A stretch of 22,999 nt of DNA from DATLBY01 sp035526665 (GTDB lineage Bacteria; Acidobacteriota; Terriglobia; Bryobacterales; Bryobacteraceae): the NCBI GenBank assembly GCA_035526665.1, contig DATLBY010000118.1, positions 1-22,999 on the forward strand, written 5' to 3'. Below, in pieces: positions 14,392 through 22,787 of this stretch. Below the pieces are notes generated by a model. That model saw nothing but the letters and a program-made list of their open reading frames with translations, was not told the DNA's origin and did no database searches. Every line of letters starts with the position of its first letter. Within the stretch, counting starts at the first letter, position 1. The position numbers and the translations under genes are program-made.

Positions 14392-16713
14392 ATGATTCAA
14401 CGCTATAACGTGGTAGCTGCCTTTCTCTCCCTGACGACGTGCCTTGCAGCGAGTCCTCAAGCGACTGCCAGTCATCCGACCTTTGAAACTACGGTCCGGC
14501 CTTTTATTACTAAGACTTGCGTTGGCTGCCACAACGCAAAGCTGAAAAGCGGCGAGCTGAATCTGGACAACTTCACCGATGCGGCTTCGGTGCTGGGCGC
14601 GCGGGATACCTGGGAGCACGTCGCCCAAAAGCTGCGTACCGGCGAGATGCCGCCGAAGGGTTTGCCCCGTCCCACTGCCGCGGATATTCGAGCGGTAACC
14701 GGCTGGATCGACTCCGAATTTGAGCGTATCGACAAGAGGGCGAAGCCCGATCCCGGCAGAGTGACGGCGCGCCGCCTGAACCGCGTGGAGTATAACAACA
14801 CCATCCGCGACCTGATCGGGGTGAATTTCCGGCCGGCAGACGATTTCCCGGCGGACGATTCGGGCTACGGATTTGACAATATTGGCGATGTTCTATCCCT
14901 CTCGCCGGTGCTGATGGAGAAATACCTGGCGGCCGCCGGCAAAATCGCCAAGGCGGCTGTCGTGGTGGCGCAACCCACCTACAAAGCGACGCGTGAGCGC
15001 TTCGAAGCTGAGCGCCTGAAGCGCGGCCATCCGCTGGATGCCAATCAGGCCGGGCCGGCTGCCTCCAGCCTGACCCTGCATACCACTCATAAATTTCCCG
15101 CCGAGGCCGATTACGAGCTCCGTTTCTCCCTGGGTGGAATTCGTCCCGGGGATGCGCCGCTGGTGAAACTGGCTGTCTGGCTGGACGGCGAACAGGTAAA
15201 GGTTTTCGAAGTGAATCCGGCCCAGGGGAAGACCCGGAATTTCGATTTGAAATTGAAGATCGCGCCGGGGCTGCATCACATTGGCGCCGGCGTTCTCGAC
15301 GATGATTTCGACGAACACGCCGCGGTGATCGGCCCGCGGGACCGGCTGTTGACGCTGGATACCATCGAAATCAGAGGTCCGTACAATGCCCTGGCGCCCG
15401 CGCTCCCCGAAAGCCACCGCAGAATCCTGATTTGCGGGCATGCGTTAGGCAAACACACACCCGAGTGCGCGCGTCTGGTTCTCTCGAACCTCGCTGGCCG
15501 CGCGTACCGCCGTCCGGTGACCGAGGCCGAAGTGAACCGGCTGCTGCGGTTTGTGTCGATGGCGCGCGAGGAAGGAGACTCCTTTGAGCGCGGCGTCCAG
15601 GTCGCTCTCGAGGCTGTCCTGGTGTCTCCTCACTTCCTTTTCCGGATGGAGCAGGATCTGGTTGCCAACGGCCGCAGCACTCCGCATGAGATTAGCCCCT
15701 TTGAACTCGCCTCCAGACTGTCCTACTTTCTCTGGAGCAGCATGCCTGACGAAGAGCTTTTTCGCGCCGCGGAATCGGGCCGCCTGAAAACACCCGAAAA
15801 CCTGCGGTCGCAGGTGGACCGGATGCTCTTGGATCCAAAGGCGACGTCCCTGGTAGACAACTTCGCTGGACAATGGCTCGAGCTGCGGAATCTGGATACA
15901 GTCAAACCGGATCCGGATAAATTTCCCGCCTGGGATAGCGAGCTGCGTGAGGCAATGCGCACGGAAACGAAGCTCTTTTTTGAGGCAATTGTGAAGGAAG
16001 ACCGCAGCATCCTGGATTTCCTGGATGGCAACTTCACCTTTTTGAACGACCGCCTGGCGCAGCATTATGGAATTCCAGGCGTCGAGGGCAACCAGTTCCG
16101 GCGCGTGGCTCTGAAGTCCGGTGAGCGTAGCGGTGTCCTCACGCAGGCCAGCGTGCTGACGGTCTCCTCGTATCCAAACCGGACATCGCCGGTGATTCGG
16201 GGCAAGTGGATTCTAGAGAATTTCCTTAACGCGCCGCCCCCGCCGCCCCCGCCGAATGTCCCCAATCTGGATGAGGCCGCCGTGGGGACGCAGCTCAGCC
16301 TGCGGCAGCAGCTGGAGAAGCATCGCGCGAACTCGGTTTGCGCCTCCTGCCATTCCAAGATGGACCCGCTCGGTTTCGGGCTGGAGAATTACGACGCGAT
16401 CGGCGCCTGGCGGAGCCGCGATGGGAAGTTCCCGATCGACTCATCAGGAATACTTCCGAACGGCAAGTCTTTCAAAACGCCAGCTCAACTCAAGGCAATT
16501 CTGAAGAGCGACAAGGACGCGTTTAGCCGGTGCCTCACGGAAAAGCTGCTCACCTACGCCCTGGGGCGGGGACTTGAGCGCTATGACCGACCTGCTGTAA
16601 ACTCAATTGGACAGAAGCTGGCCGCCAAGCAGTACCGCTTCTCGCAGTTGGTGATGGAAATTGTCACAAGTCTGCCTTTCCAAATGCGGAGAGGCGAAGG
16701 TGGAAAGTCATGA
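14392..16713 (+). CDS. Secreted DUF1592-type multidomain protein with two c-type haem motifs
   Basis: This belongs to the DUF1587/DUF1595/DUF1592/DUF1588/DUF1585 protein family, abundant in Planctomycetes and in Solibacter-type acidobacteria; its function is not established. The 773-residue protein has a signal peptide (about residues 1-26). A cytochrome-like segment with CVGCH (C43-H47) comes first, then DUF1587 (TARRLNRVEYNNTIRDLIG). A beta-rich middle part of about 120 residues may be carbohydrate-binding. DUF1595 (AGRAYRRPVTEAEVNRLL), DUF1592 (ALEAVLVSPHFLFRME, LASRLSYFLWSSMPDEELF) and DUF1588 (GVLTQASVLTVSSYPNRTSPV) follow. A seven-proline run leads to a second haem motif CASCH (C650-H654). 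DUF1585 ends the protein (LLTYALGRGLERYD). The two CxxCH motifs imply periplasmic haem attachment and electron transfer. ATG 14392 gives a proper signal peptide, unlike the TTG at 14356. The stop overlaps the DUF1552 ATG by 4 nt. Confidence 0.9.
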   Translation: MIQRYNVVAAFLSLTTCLAASPQATASHPTFETTVRPFITKTCVGCHNAKLKSGELNLDNFTDAASVLGARDTWEHVAQKLRTGEMPPKGLPRPTAADIRAVTGWIDSEFERIDKRAKPDPGRVTARRLNRVEYNNTIRDLIGVNFRPADDFPADDSGYGFDNIGDVLSLSPVLMEKYLAAAGKIAKAAVVVAQPTYKATRERFEAERLKRGHPLDANQAGPAASSLTLHTTHKFPAEADYELRFSLGGIRPGDAPLVKLAVWLDGEQVKVFEVNPAQGKTRNFDLKLKIAPGLHHIGAGVLDDDFDEHAAVIGPRDRLLTLDTIEIRGPYNALAPALPESHRRILICGHALGKHTPECARLVLSNLAGRAYRRPVTEAEVNRLLRFVSMAREEGDSFERGVQVALEAVLVSPHFLFRMEQDLVANGRSTPHEISPFELASRLSYFLWSSMPDEELFRAAESGRLKTPENLRSQVDRMLLDPKATSLVDNFAGQWLELRNLDTVKPDPDKFPAWDSELREAMRTETKLFFEAIVKEDRSILDFLDGNFTFLNDRLAQHYGIPGVEGNQFRRVALKSGERSGVLTQASVLTVSSYPNRTSPVIRGKWILENFLNAPPPPPPPNVPNLDEAAVGTQLSLRQQLEKHRANSVCASCHSKMDPLGFGLENYDAIGAWRSRDGKFPIDSSGILPNGKSFKTPAQLKAILKSDKDAFSRCLTEKLLTYALGRGLERYDRPAVNSIGQKLAAKQYRFSQLVMEIVTSLPFQMRRGEGGKS

Positions 16714-18062
16714 TTACTCGAAAGCACCTGCCGCGCCGCACATTTTTGCGAGGGCTCGGAACCGCGATTGCGCTTCCTCTGCTGGATTCCATGGTGCCGG
16801 CGTTCGGCGGCCCGACCGTGGCCAAGGCTGCTCCCTGCCGCATGGCATTCACCTATGTGCCGAACGGTATTGTGATGTCCGACTGGACGCCCAAGGCCGT
16901 TGGCGCCATCTCTGACTTGCCGCGCATCCTGGAACCGCTGAGCGCTTATAAAAGCGACATGCTGCTCCTCTCGGGATTGACGCAGAATGGTGGCCGCGCG
17001 CTCGGTGACGGTCCCGGCGACCATGCCCGGGCAGCCGCGAGTTTTCTGACGGGAGTCCATCCCAAAAAGACCGCCGGCGCGGATATCCATGTGGGGATAT
17101 CCGTGGACCAGGTGGCGGCTCAGGCCGTCGGCCAGGCTACCAAGTTTGCCTCGATCGAGCTCGGCTGTGAGGATGGCCGGCAGGTGGGGAACTGCGATTC
17201 CGGTTATAGCTGCGCTTACAGCAACAGCATCTCTTGGCGAACCGCCTCGACGCCGATGCCTCCGGAGATCAACCCCAGGATGGTCTTCGAGCGCTTGTTC
17301 GCGGGTATCGATCTCAGCGAAGACGCGGCGACGCGTGCGAAATCCGGCAAATACCGGAAGAGCATTCTGGATTTCGCTCTCGAAGACACGCAGCGGCTGA
17401 AGAGTTCGCTGGGCGCTACGGATAAACGAAAAATCGACGAGTATCTGGATGCGGTGCGCCAGATTGAGAAACGGATCCAGGCAACCGAGCATCAGGATGG
17501 AAAGGATGTGGCGCCGAATCTGGAAGTGCCCGCTGGTATTCCCGTGGACTTCCAGGAGCATGCCCGCCTGATGTTTGACCTGCAGGTGGTCGCCTTTCAA
17601 ACCGATTCCACTCGCATCGCAACATTCATGATGGGACGCGAGGGCAGCGGCCGGTCCTACCGGGAAATCGGTGTCTCCGATGCGCATCACTCGATCACCC
17701 ACCACCGCGGCGATGAGACGATGATCGAGAAGGTAAGAAAGATCAACCGTTATCACGTCGAGCAGTTTGCCTACTTTGTGGACAAGCTGAAAAACACCCC
17801 GGATGGCGATGGTAGCCTGCTGGATCACACCATGGTGGTATACGGAAGCGGCCTGAGCGACGGAAACCGGCACCAGCACAACGACCTTCCCGTGCTGATT
17901 GTGGGACGCGGATCCGGCTTGCTGAAGCCGGGCAGGCACGTGCAGTACGCCCCGGAGACGCCAATGAACAATCTATTCATGGCGATGCTCGACCGGATGG
18001 GCGTGAGGCCGGAATCCATCGGCGACAGTAAAGGCAAGCTGGAACATCTGACCGATCTGTAA
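16710..18062 (+). CDS. Tat-exported DUF1552 protein
   Basis: The 450-residue protein belongs to the DUF1552 family, which is regularly found next to DUF1592-type proteins. A twin-arginine signal opens it (PRRTFLRGLGTAIALPLLDSMVPAFG). The family features follow: RMAFTYVPNGIVMSDWTP, LLLSGLTQNGGRALGDGPGDHARAAASFLTG, LGCEDGRQVGNCDSGYSCAYSNSISW, DSTRIATFMMGREGSGRSYREIG, and near the end YGSGLSDGNRHQHNDLPVLIVG. The pattern recalls sulfatase/DUF1501-like alpha-beta folds, but no enzymatic activity is established. The ATGA overlap with the preceding gene predicts equal amounts and joint work of the two proteins. It ends 1 nt from the stop of the convergent gene. Confidence 0.9.
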   Translation: MITRKHLPRRTFLRGLGTAIALPLLDSMVPAFGGPTVAKAAPCRMAFTYVPNGIVMSDWTPKAVGAISDLPRILEPLSAYKSDMLLLSGLTQNGGRALGDGPGDHARAAASFLTGVHPKKTAGADIHVGISVDQVAAQAVGQATKFASIELGCEDGRQVGNCDSGYSCAYSNSISWRTASTPMPPEINPRMVFERLFAGIDLSEDAATRAKSGKYRKSILDFALEDTQRLKSSLGATDKRKIDEYLDAVRQIEKRIQATEHQDGKDVAPNLEVPAGIPVDFQEHARLMFDLQVVAFQTDSTRIATFMMGREGSGRSYREIGVSDAHHSITHHRGDETMIEKVRKINRYHVEQFAYFVDKLKNTPDGDGSLLDHTMVVYGSGLSDGNRHQHNDLPVLIVGRGSGLLKPGRHVQYAPETPMNNLFMAMLDRMGVRPESIGDSKGKLEHLTDL

Positions 18063-18063
18063 G

Positions 18064-18867
18064 CTACTCTTTCACGCGGGCGAGTTGCCGGCTCATGGGC
18101 TCGTAGTGTGTGTAGGTTTCCTCATCGCTGGTTACAGACTGCCGCCATAAGACGGAGGAATTTACGTTCACACTGAAGTGAGTAGGAAGCCACAGGCCCG
18201 TACCGACAGGCGCCTGTTCTAAAGTGAATTTCGTCCCGGGTCCCACCTTTGCAATGAAGCCTCCGAAGGTGACTGGCTGAACCACTTCCGCTTGCACTTT
18301 GACCCACTGGTATTGCTTCTTATCGATCCAGAGCTTTCCTCGCATACCGGTGAGCACTTTGGCATCGCGCATCTTAGGCTTATACCCGGCTTTCGGCGTG
18401 GCGGAGATGACATAGACCTCGTGCCCGTTCAGTGAATCTTCACCCTCGATACGAAAGTCAAACGCGTTGCCCATCTCGCGCATCAGGGCGTGGTCCTGCT
18501 GCCGCTCTTTTTGGTATTTCGCAATGTGCCTGGCGCGATCGCCGGCCGACTCGTGGGACCGCCGGGCAATCTCGTCTTTTAACTTCTTGTCCTCTTGCGC
18601 CTTTTGTTCGGCTGCTAGCGGCTTGTCGTTGATCGCTACAATCTGTTCGTAGGGGTAACCTTCGATCATGAGAACTCTCTTAGTTTTCACAATTTTGGCT
18701 CCGCCGCGCTTCATTTCGGCATCGCGCTCCGTGAAGGCGTAATCCGGCGCTTTTTTCCAGTTGGCCTCATTGGCTGCAACCGATTTCTTAACGATTTCAG
18801 CCGCGTCCGGGGCCGCGGCGAAGGCGACGGCGGCAGCGGCAAGAAAAAGCGGGGCAAGAGTTCTCAT
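18064..18867 (-). CDS. Small secreted protein of unknown function, possibly LolA-like fold
   Basis: The 267-residue protein has a clear signal peptide (MRTLAPLFLAAAAVAFA, cleavage near residue 17-19). The mature part starts with an Asp/Ala-rich helix and contains a charged middle region (about residues 80-140, many Lys, Glu, Arg, Gln). It then runs into beta-rich stretches such as GHEVYVISATPKAGYK, GKLWIDKKQYQWVKVQAEVVQP and GLWLPTHFSVNVN. Such alternating strands, with a lipid-protein-sorting look (LolA/LolB or DUF4292-like), suggest a periplasmic lipoprotein-sorting-type fold, but I cannot name the family with certainty. ATG 18867 is chosen over an upstream in-frame start at 18933 because it opens directly with the signal peptide. 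Confidence 0.7.
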   Translation of the reverse strand: MRTLAPLFLAAAAVAFAAAPDAAEIVKKSVAANEANWKKAPDYAFTERDAEMKRGGAKIVKTKRVLMIEGYPYEQIVAINDKPLAAEQKAQEDKKLKDEIARRSHESAGDRARHIAKYQKERQQDHALMREMGNAFDFRIEGEDSLNGHEVYVISATPKAGYKPKMRDAKVLTGMRGKLWIDKKQYQWVKVQAEVVQPVTFGGFIAKVGPGTKFTLEQAPVGTGLWLPTHFSVNVNSSVLWRQSVTSDEETYTHYEPMSRQLARVKE

Positions 18868-19002
18868 GCCTGGGTGATATGCAATCCGATTACCAATGCA
18901 TCCCACTGTAGTTTCAGTAGCTTCGCCGCACAATATAGCGCGCTGCGAGAGATTTCTACTGGTTTTCTATTTCTTGCAGCCGAGGGCGTCCACGTAACGG
19001 TC

Positions 19003-19325
19003 TTACTCGAACCAACCCGCGCCGAGTTCAGCCGCGAAGAGACGCTCCAATTTGGTTGCGAGGAAGTGTTCAGGCTTATAGGGGGCGTTCACGTTGTCAT
19101 GGGGCTCTCTCGTGACGAGTGCTTTCTCTCGGGAATCCTCGAAAGCGATGTCGAACTCGCTACTGGCCTGCTCGGCGATATTGCGCCGGCGCGTCAGAGC
19201 CATCTCGATCAGCTTATGGACCGCCACCAGCACTTCATAGCGCCAGTCCCTCATCTCCGAGATACGGATCTCCTGAACGGCGTTCGCTGCTTTTGGTGTG
19301 GAATGTTTTCGATGTGGATTTTCAT
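19003..19325 (-). pseudogene. Decayed phage-type hypothetical gene (frameshifted)
   Basis: The minus strand holds two pieces of one protein in different frames. The first starts at ATG 19325 (MKIHIENIPHQKQR) and runs to a stop at 19251. The second, in another frame, reads VQEIRISEMRDWRYEVLVAVHKLIEMALTRRRNI and continues through FDIAFED, APYKPEHFLATKLERLFAAELG to a stop at 19003. From memory, small hypothetical proteins of phages and prophages have both pieces joined, with about 17 residues (typically ..TVGDWW..) between QR and IRVS; here only 14 nt remain. An internal deletion of about 37 nt with loss of frame explains this. The usual HELIE has become HKLIE. Function of the family is unknown to me. 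Confidence 0.5.
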
Positions 19326-19564
19326 ATGTAGCCCATGGCCTTCAATGCTTCGTAGCGGCGGATGGGAGACGACGGATAGTCGGTGCGGTCCCCATCCGGA
19401 CGGTGGTGCCGGTAAGGAAACTTGATCTCGGCGGCCTTCTTCCTGACGTTCTCCCAAGCGGTCGGGATGGTGTAGCCGTTGACGATCAGCACGTACCCAT
19501 CCTGGTCAAAGCCAGCGGTCAGATACAGATGCGCATCACGGCGTCCAGCGGCTCCTTGGGAACC
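19322..19564 (-). pseudogene. Remnant of an upstream gene overlapping the previous one (unknown function)
   Basis: This frame is open after a TAG at 19565-19567 and reads RDAHLYLTAGFDQDGYVLIV, then NGYTIPTAWENVRKKAAEIK and RRYEALKAMGYI before a TGA. The composition looks like a real protein. Its stop overlaps the ATG at 19325 by 4 nt (ATGA), the arrangement of a compact operon. There is no ATG start near its 5' end. The same frame continues upstream of the TAG to about 19738 (FEAELSGFAPETITVRCDYS, RIKTSEIRSGGRRLTRWVR), so a single gene broken by a stop codon is possible. I do not recognise the family. Confidence 0.4.
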
Positions 19565-19726
19565 CTACCGCACCCACCGGGTCAAACGCCTGCCGCCGGA
19601 CCGGATCTCGGACGTCTTGATCCGGGTTGCGAACCTCAGGCCTGAGTAATCGCAGCGGACTGTGATTGTTTCCGGTGCAAAACCAGAGAGTTCCGCCTCG
19701 AACGGCGCACTCTTGTCTTTAAGACC

Positions 19727-22267
19727 GTGAAGGCTCCGCTAGTCCCGCCCCTGATTGCCCTTGCCACCGGCATTGCGCTGACGCGATGGGCACGGTTTGA
19801 GACGCTGGAGCTGGCGTACGTGATCGCCGCTTTTTCTCTGCTGCTGCTCCTGTCCTTGCGGTGTGCGACGCGGCGAACTACCCTGCTATGCGCACACCTC
19901 GTGATCCTGTTCCTGGGAGCGTTTGCCGCTACCCGGCATCGTCCCGGACCTCCGCCGAAGTTGAATGCGGAATCGGGCGAGGTGATTGAGTTCGACGGCT
20001 GCCTGATTGAGCCGCCCGCGTTCTCGGAAGGACGCGAGCAGTTTCTGATGGAGCTCGCTCCCGGCGCCCGCGTACGTGTGACGCTCACGCCGCGCGATGG
20101 CGAAACAATGCCGCTGCTGCGGTACGGGCAGCATCTGCAGGTGATTGCCAAGGTGCACCTGCCGCACAACTTCGAGAATCCAGGCGCATTCGACAATGAA
20201 CGCTATCTCGCGCGCCAGCACATCTACTGGTCGGCGTCGGCGCGGGGAGTCTCCCAACTTAAGATTCTTTCCGGCCGTTGCGGGTCGCGCGCATGGGCCG
20301 CGGTCTTCGCGCTCCGAGTGGCCGCGCTGGGGCAGCTGGAGACTCTGTATGCCGATGACGAGTATTCCATGGGCATGATGGAGGCGATGCTTCTCGGCGA
20401 ATCGTCGAAGCTGCAGAAGGGATGGACGGACCACTTCCGGCGGACCGGCACCTACCATGCGCTGGTCATCTCCGGATTGCATGTTTCCGTACTCGCCGGA
20501 GTGCTGCTGTTCCTGCTGAGAGTCTGCTGGCTGCCGCAGAACTGGGCGCTGTTCACTGCGGGATCGGCCGCGTGGCTGTATGCACTCGTCACCGGATGGC
20601 AAACGCCGGTGGTGCGCTCGGCCGCCGGCTTTACCTTGTTTGTGATCGCCCGCTATTTTTTTCGGAAGGGTCACATCCTGAATCTGCTTGCGGCGGTCGC
20701 TCTGGTGTACTTGCTGCTCGATCCCGACCAGTTAGCCGATGCGGGTTTTCAGCTGTCGTTCCTTTCGGTCGCCGCGATTGCCGTGTTCGCCATCCCTCTG
20801 CTGGAGAAGACCTCCGAGCCTTACAATCGGGCGCTGCGGGCAATGGGAGACGTGGCAGGCGACCTTCACATGGAGCCGAAGGCCGCCCAGTGCCGCGTTG
20901 AGCTGCGATTGCTGGCGGAAACTGCGTCGGCGTGGTGCCGGATTCCGTTGGCGTGGCCGCTCGGGCTTCTCGGGTTCGGTCTGCGGGCCATCTTCTACAT
21001 CTACGGACTGGTGCTAGTCTCGGCGGTGATCCAGGTTGCTCTGGTGCTGCCGATGATTTTATATTTTCATCGCGTCTCACTTTCCGGTATTCCGGCCAAC
21101 GTCCTGGTGGTTCCGCTTTTATCGGCTGCGGTTCCGGTGGGCTTTGCTGCGATCCTGACAGGCTGGCAGCTCCCCGCGATCCTGGCGAAATGGCTGCTGC
21201 TTCTGTCGCGGCTTGTGGTCGACTGGCACGTAGCTCGTGAACCCGCGTGGCGGATTCCGGATCCGCCTGTGTGGCTATCGGTAGCCTTCACTGCTGCCTT
21301 GCTGGCGGCGGCGCTGGCCGACACAAAATGGCGGCGCTGTGCTGCCTTGGTGGTCACGTTGCTGCTCTTCGCGGTGTTGTGTGTCCATCCATTCCCGCCA
21401 GCGGTAGATTCAGGCAAGTTGGAGTTGACTGCGATCGATGTAGGGCAGGGCGACAGCCTGCTGGTCACTTTCCCCGATGGCAGGATCATCCTGGTGGATT
21501 CGGGCGGCTTCCCCAGCTTCGGCGCGAGAGCTAAACCAAAACTGGATATCGGAGAGGACGTAGTTTCTCCTTATCTGTGGACCCGATCGATCCGGCGTAT
21601 TGACGTTCTGGTCTCCACGCACGCGCACGAAGATCACATGGGAGGGGCGGCTGCCGTGATCGAAAATTTCCGGCCCCGGGAGCTTTGGACGGGAGCGAAC
21701 CCCGAGAGTCCCGGATGGCATGCCATACAGGATAAGGCCAGGCAATTTGGAGTAAAACTGGTGCCGATGCAGGCGGGCATGGCCTTTGCCTACGGCGGCG
21801 CCGCACTTGAGGTGCTGGCCCCCACCGCCGGCTATGAAACAGCGGCCTCGCCTAAAAATAACGATTCGCTTGTATTACGGGTCCGCTTCGGAAAGCATAC
21901 GTTCCTGCTCACAGGCGACATGGAGCGCCAGGTGGAAGACCAGTTGCTCGCCGATCACGTGCTGTCGCGTGTGGATGTTCTAAAAGTGGCGCATCATGGC
22001 AGCAAAACATCCTCGGGCGTGGACTTCCTGGATGCGCTGCGCCCGGCATTCGCCATCGTTTCCGTGGGGGACGGCAATCTCTACCGCCATCCGCACCCGG
22101 ATGTCGTGGGGCGCCTCAACGAGCGGCACGCAGCGATTCTGAGAACCGATCACCTCGGATTGGCGACTGTGCGGTCTGACGGCAAACGTTTAGAAATTTC
22201 CACGCAGCACTGGAACGCCGGCGCGGGTTATGCACCAATAGTCAGCGGACCTGAACGAGCGTTTTGA
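19727..22267 (+). CDS. comEC: ComEC/Rec2 family DNA-uptake channel protein
   Basis: ComEC moves single-stranded DNA across the inner membrane during natural transformation. The 846-residue protein contains the N-terminal DUF4131 part with membrane helices and an OB-like segment (VIEFDGCLIEPPAFSEG, HLPHNFENPGAFDNERYL). The multi-helix Competence domain follows (FRRTGTYHALVISGLHVSVLAG, TGWQTPVVRSAAGFTLFVIARYF, DPDQLADAGFQLSFLSVAAIAVF). The C-terminal metallo-beta-lactamase domain has HAHEDH (H632, H634, D636, H637), LLTGDME, and AHHGSKTSS (H756, H757). The domain order and length are normal, so the protein appears complete and active. GTG 19727 is taken as the start; its ribosome site is weak. 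Its 3' end overlaps the convergent DsbD-like gene by 26 nt. Confidence 0.94.
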   Translation: MKAPLVPPLIALATGIALTRWARFETLELAYVIAAFSLLLLLSLRCATRRTTLLCAHLVILFLGAFAATRHRPGPPPKLNAESGEVIEFDGCLIEPPAFSEGREQFLMELAPGARVRVTLTPRDGETMPLLRYGQHLQVIAKVHLPHNFENPGAFDNERYLARQHIYWSASARGVSQLKILSGRCGSRAWAAVFALRVAALGQLETLYADDEYSMGMMEAMLLGESSKLQKGWTDHFRRTGTYHALVISGLHVSVLAGVLLFLLRVCWLPQNWALFTAGSAAWLYALVTGWQTPVVRSAAGFTLFVIARYFFRKGHILNLLAAVALVYLLLDPDQLADAGFQLSFLSVAAIAVFAIPLLEKTSEPYNRALRAMGDVAGDLHMEPKAAQCRVELRLLAETASAWCRIPLAWPLGLLGFGLRAIFYIYGLVLVSAVIQVALVLPMILYFHRVSLSGIPANVLVVPLLSAAVPVGFAAILTGWQLPAILAKWLLLLSRLVVDWHVAREPAWRIPDPPVWLSVAFTAALLAAALADTKWRRCAALVVTLLLFAVLCVHPFPPAVDSGKLELTAIDVGQGDSLLVTFPDGRIILVDSGGFPSFGARAKPKLDIGEDVVSPYLWTRSIRRIDVLVSTHAHEDHMGGAAAVIENFRPRELWTGANPESPGWHAIQDKARQFGVKLVPMQAGMAFAYGGAALEVLAPTAGYETAASPKNNDSLVLRVRFGKHTFLLTGDMERQVEDQLLADHVLSRVDVLKVAHHGSKTSSGVDFLDALRPAFAIVSVGDGNLYRHPHPDVVGRLNERHAAILRTDHLGLATVRSDGKRLEISTQHWNAGAGYAPIVSGPERAF

Positions 22268-22787
22268 GATCCATGCCGGACGCGGCATTGCCCCGGGCGG
22301 ATAAAGGCAGCGAAAGGGCAACATCGATATTTTTGCAAGTCTTCTCTGTGCAAGCCTGTCCCCGGATGTCGATGCGCGCCGATCCCGCCGCGGAGTGGCG
22401 GACTTTGGCTACAAACAGCGCCTGGCGCTCGAAGCCCCAACTGAACCATCGCAGATCGGGCTTGGAGAAGTCCTTCGGCGAGGACTGATACCAGGGTCCC
22501 GCAAGTTCCAACCCATTTCCCATTCTTATCTGGGTAGGTTGATCGATGCCGAGCGAGGGCTTGCCGGCCAGCTTCTCGGCCGCGCGATGCTCGTTGTCGA
22601 TGGCAAACGTGTGCCAGCCGGGCTGCAGGGAGGCCTCGATCAGCAGGAGATCCCCGTCTAATCTCGCCTTGTAGGTGACGCACGGCTTCATGTCATGCAG
22701 AACATCCACAGGCGCACTCCAGTCGGCCGCCAGGCCCAATGAGGCGCAGGCAAGCGCGAACCAGGCTATTTTATTCAGTAGGGTCAT
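22242..22787 (-). CDS. Stand-alone DsbD N-terminal-type (DsbDalpha-like) exported protein
   Basis: The 181-residue protein has a signal peptide (MTLLNKIAWFALACASLGLA) and a single domain like the periplasmic N-terminal domain of the thiol:disulfide interchange protein DsbD: LLLIEASLQPGWHTFAI, LAGPWYQSSPKDFS, then the cysteine pair C146-TEKT-C151 (RGQACTEKTCKNIDVALSLPL). In DsbD this domain takes electrons from the membrane domain and passes them to periplasmic partners such as DsbC. Here the membrane and thioredoxin domains are absent, so the partner reductase must be encoded elsewhere. Its ATG overlaps the TGA of the PDZ gene upstream (ATGA), suggesting a shared role in envelope protein quality. 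The domain call is good; the exact role is inferred. Confidence 0.75.
   Translation of the reverse strand: MTLLNKIAWFALACASLGLAADWSAPVDVLHDMKPCVTYKARLDGDLLLIEASLQPGWHTFAIDNEHRAAEKLAGKPSLGIDQPTQIRMGNGLELAGPWYQSSPKDFSKPDLRWFSWGFERQALFVAKVRHSAAGSARIDIRGQACTEKTCKNIDVALSLPLSARGNAASGMDLKTLVQVR

Larger units (their letters stand above)
18868..19726. other. 859-bp gene-poor gap with decayed coding sequence
   Basis: No intact gene is convincing here. A plus-strand open frame (18874-19425) is opposite the better-looking minus-strand remnants and has no recognisable motif, so it is not called. The part from 18868 to 19002 holds only the upstream region of the small secreted protein. From 19003 to about 19738 the minus strand carries the two remnants described separately, reaching into the start of comEC. 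No transposase, integrase, tRNA or terminal inverted repeat was seen at the edges. Confidence 0.6.

Noticed and set aside
16581..17939. Long minus-strand open frame (452 codons) antisense to the DUF1552 gene
   Set aside because: It is a by-product of high G+C coding sequence on the plus strand; its translation is rich in His, Arg and Gln with no domain pattern, while the plus strand is a clear family member.
18874..19425. Plus-strand open frame of 183 codons
   Set aside because: It has no recognisable motif, a composition unlike neighbouring genes, and lies opposite minus-strand remnants that look far more protein-like.
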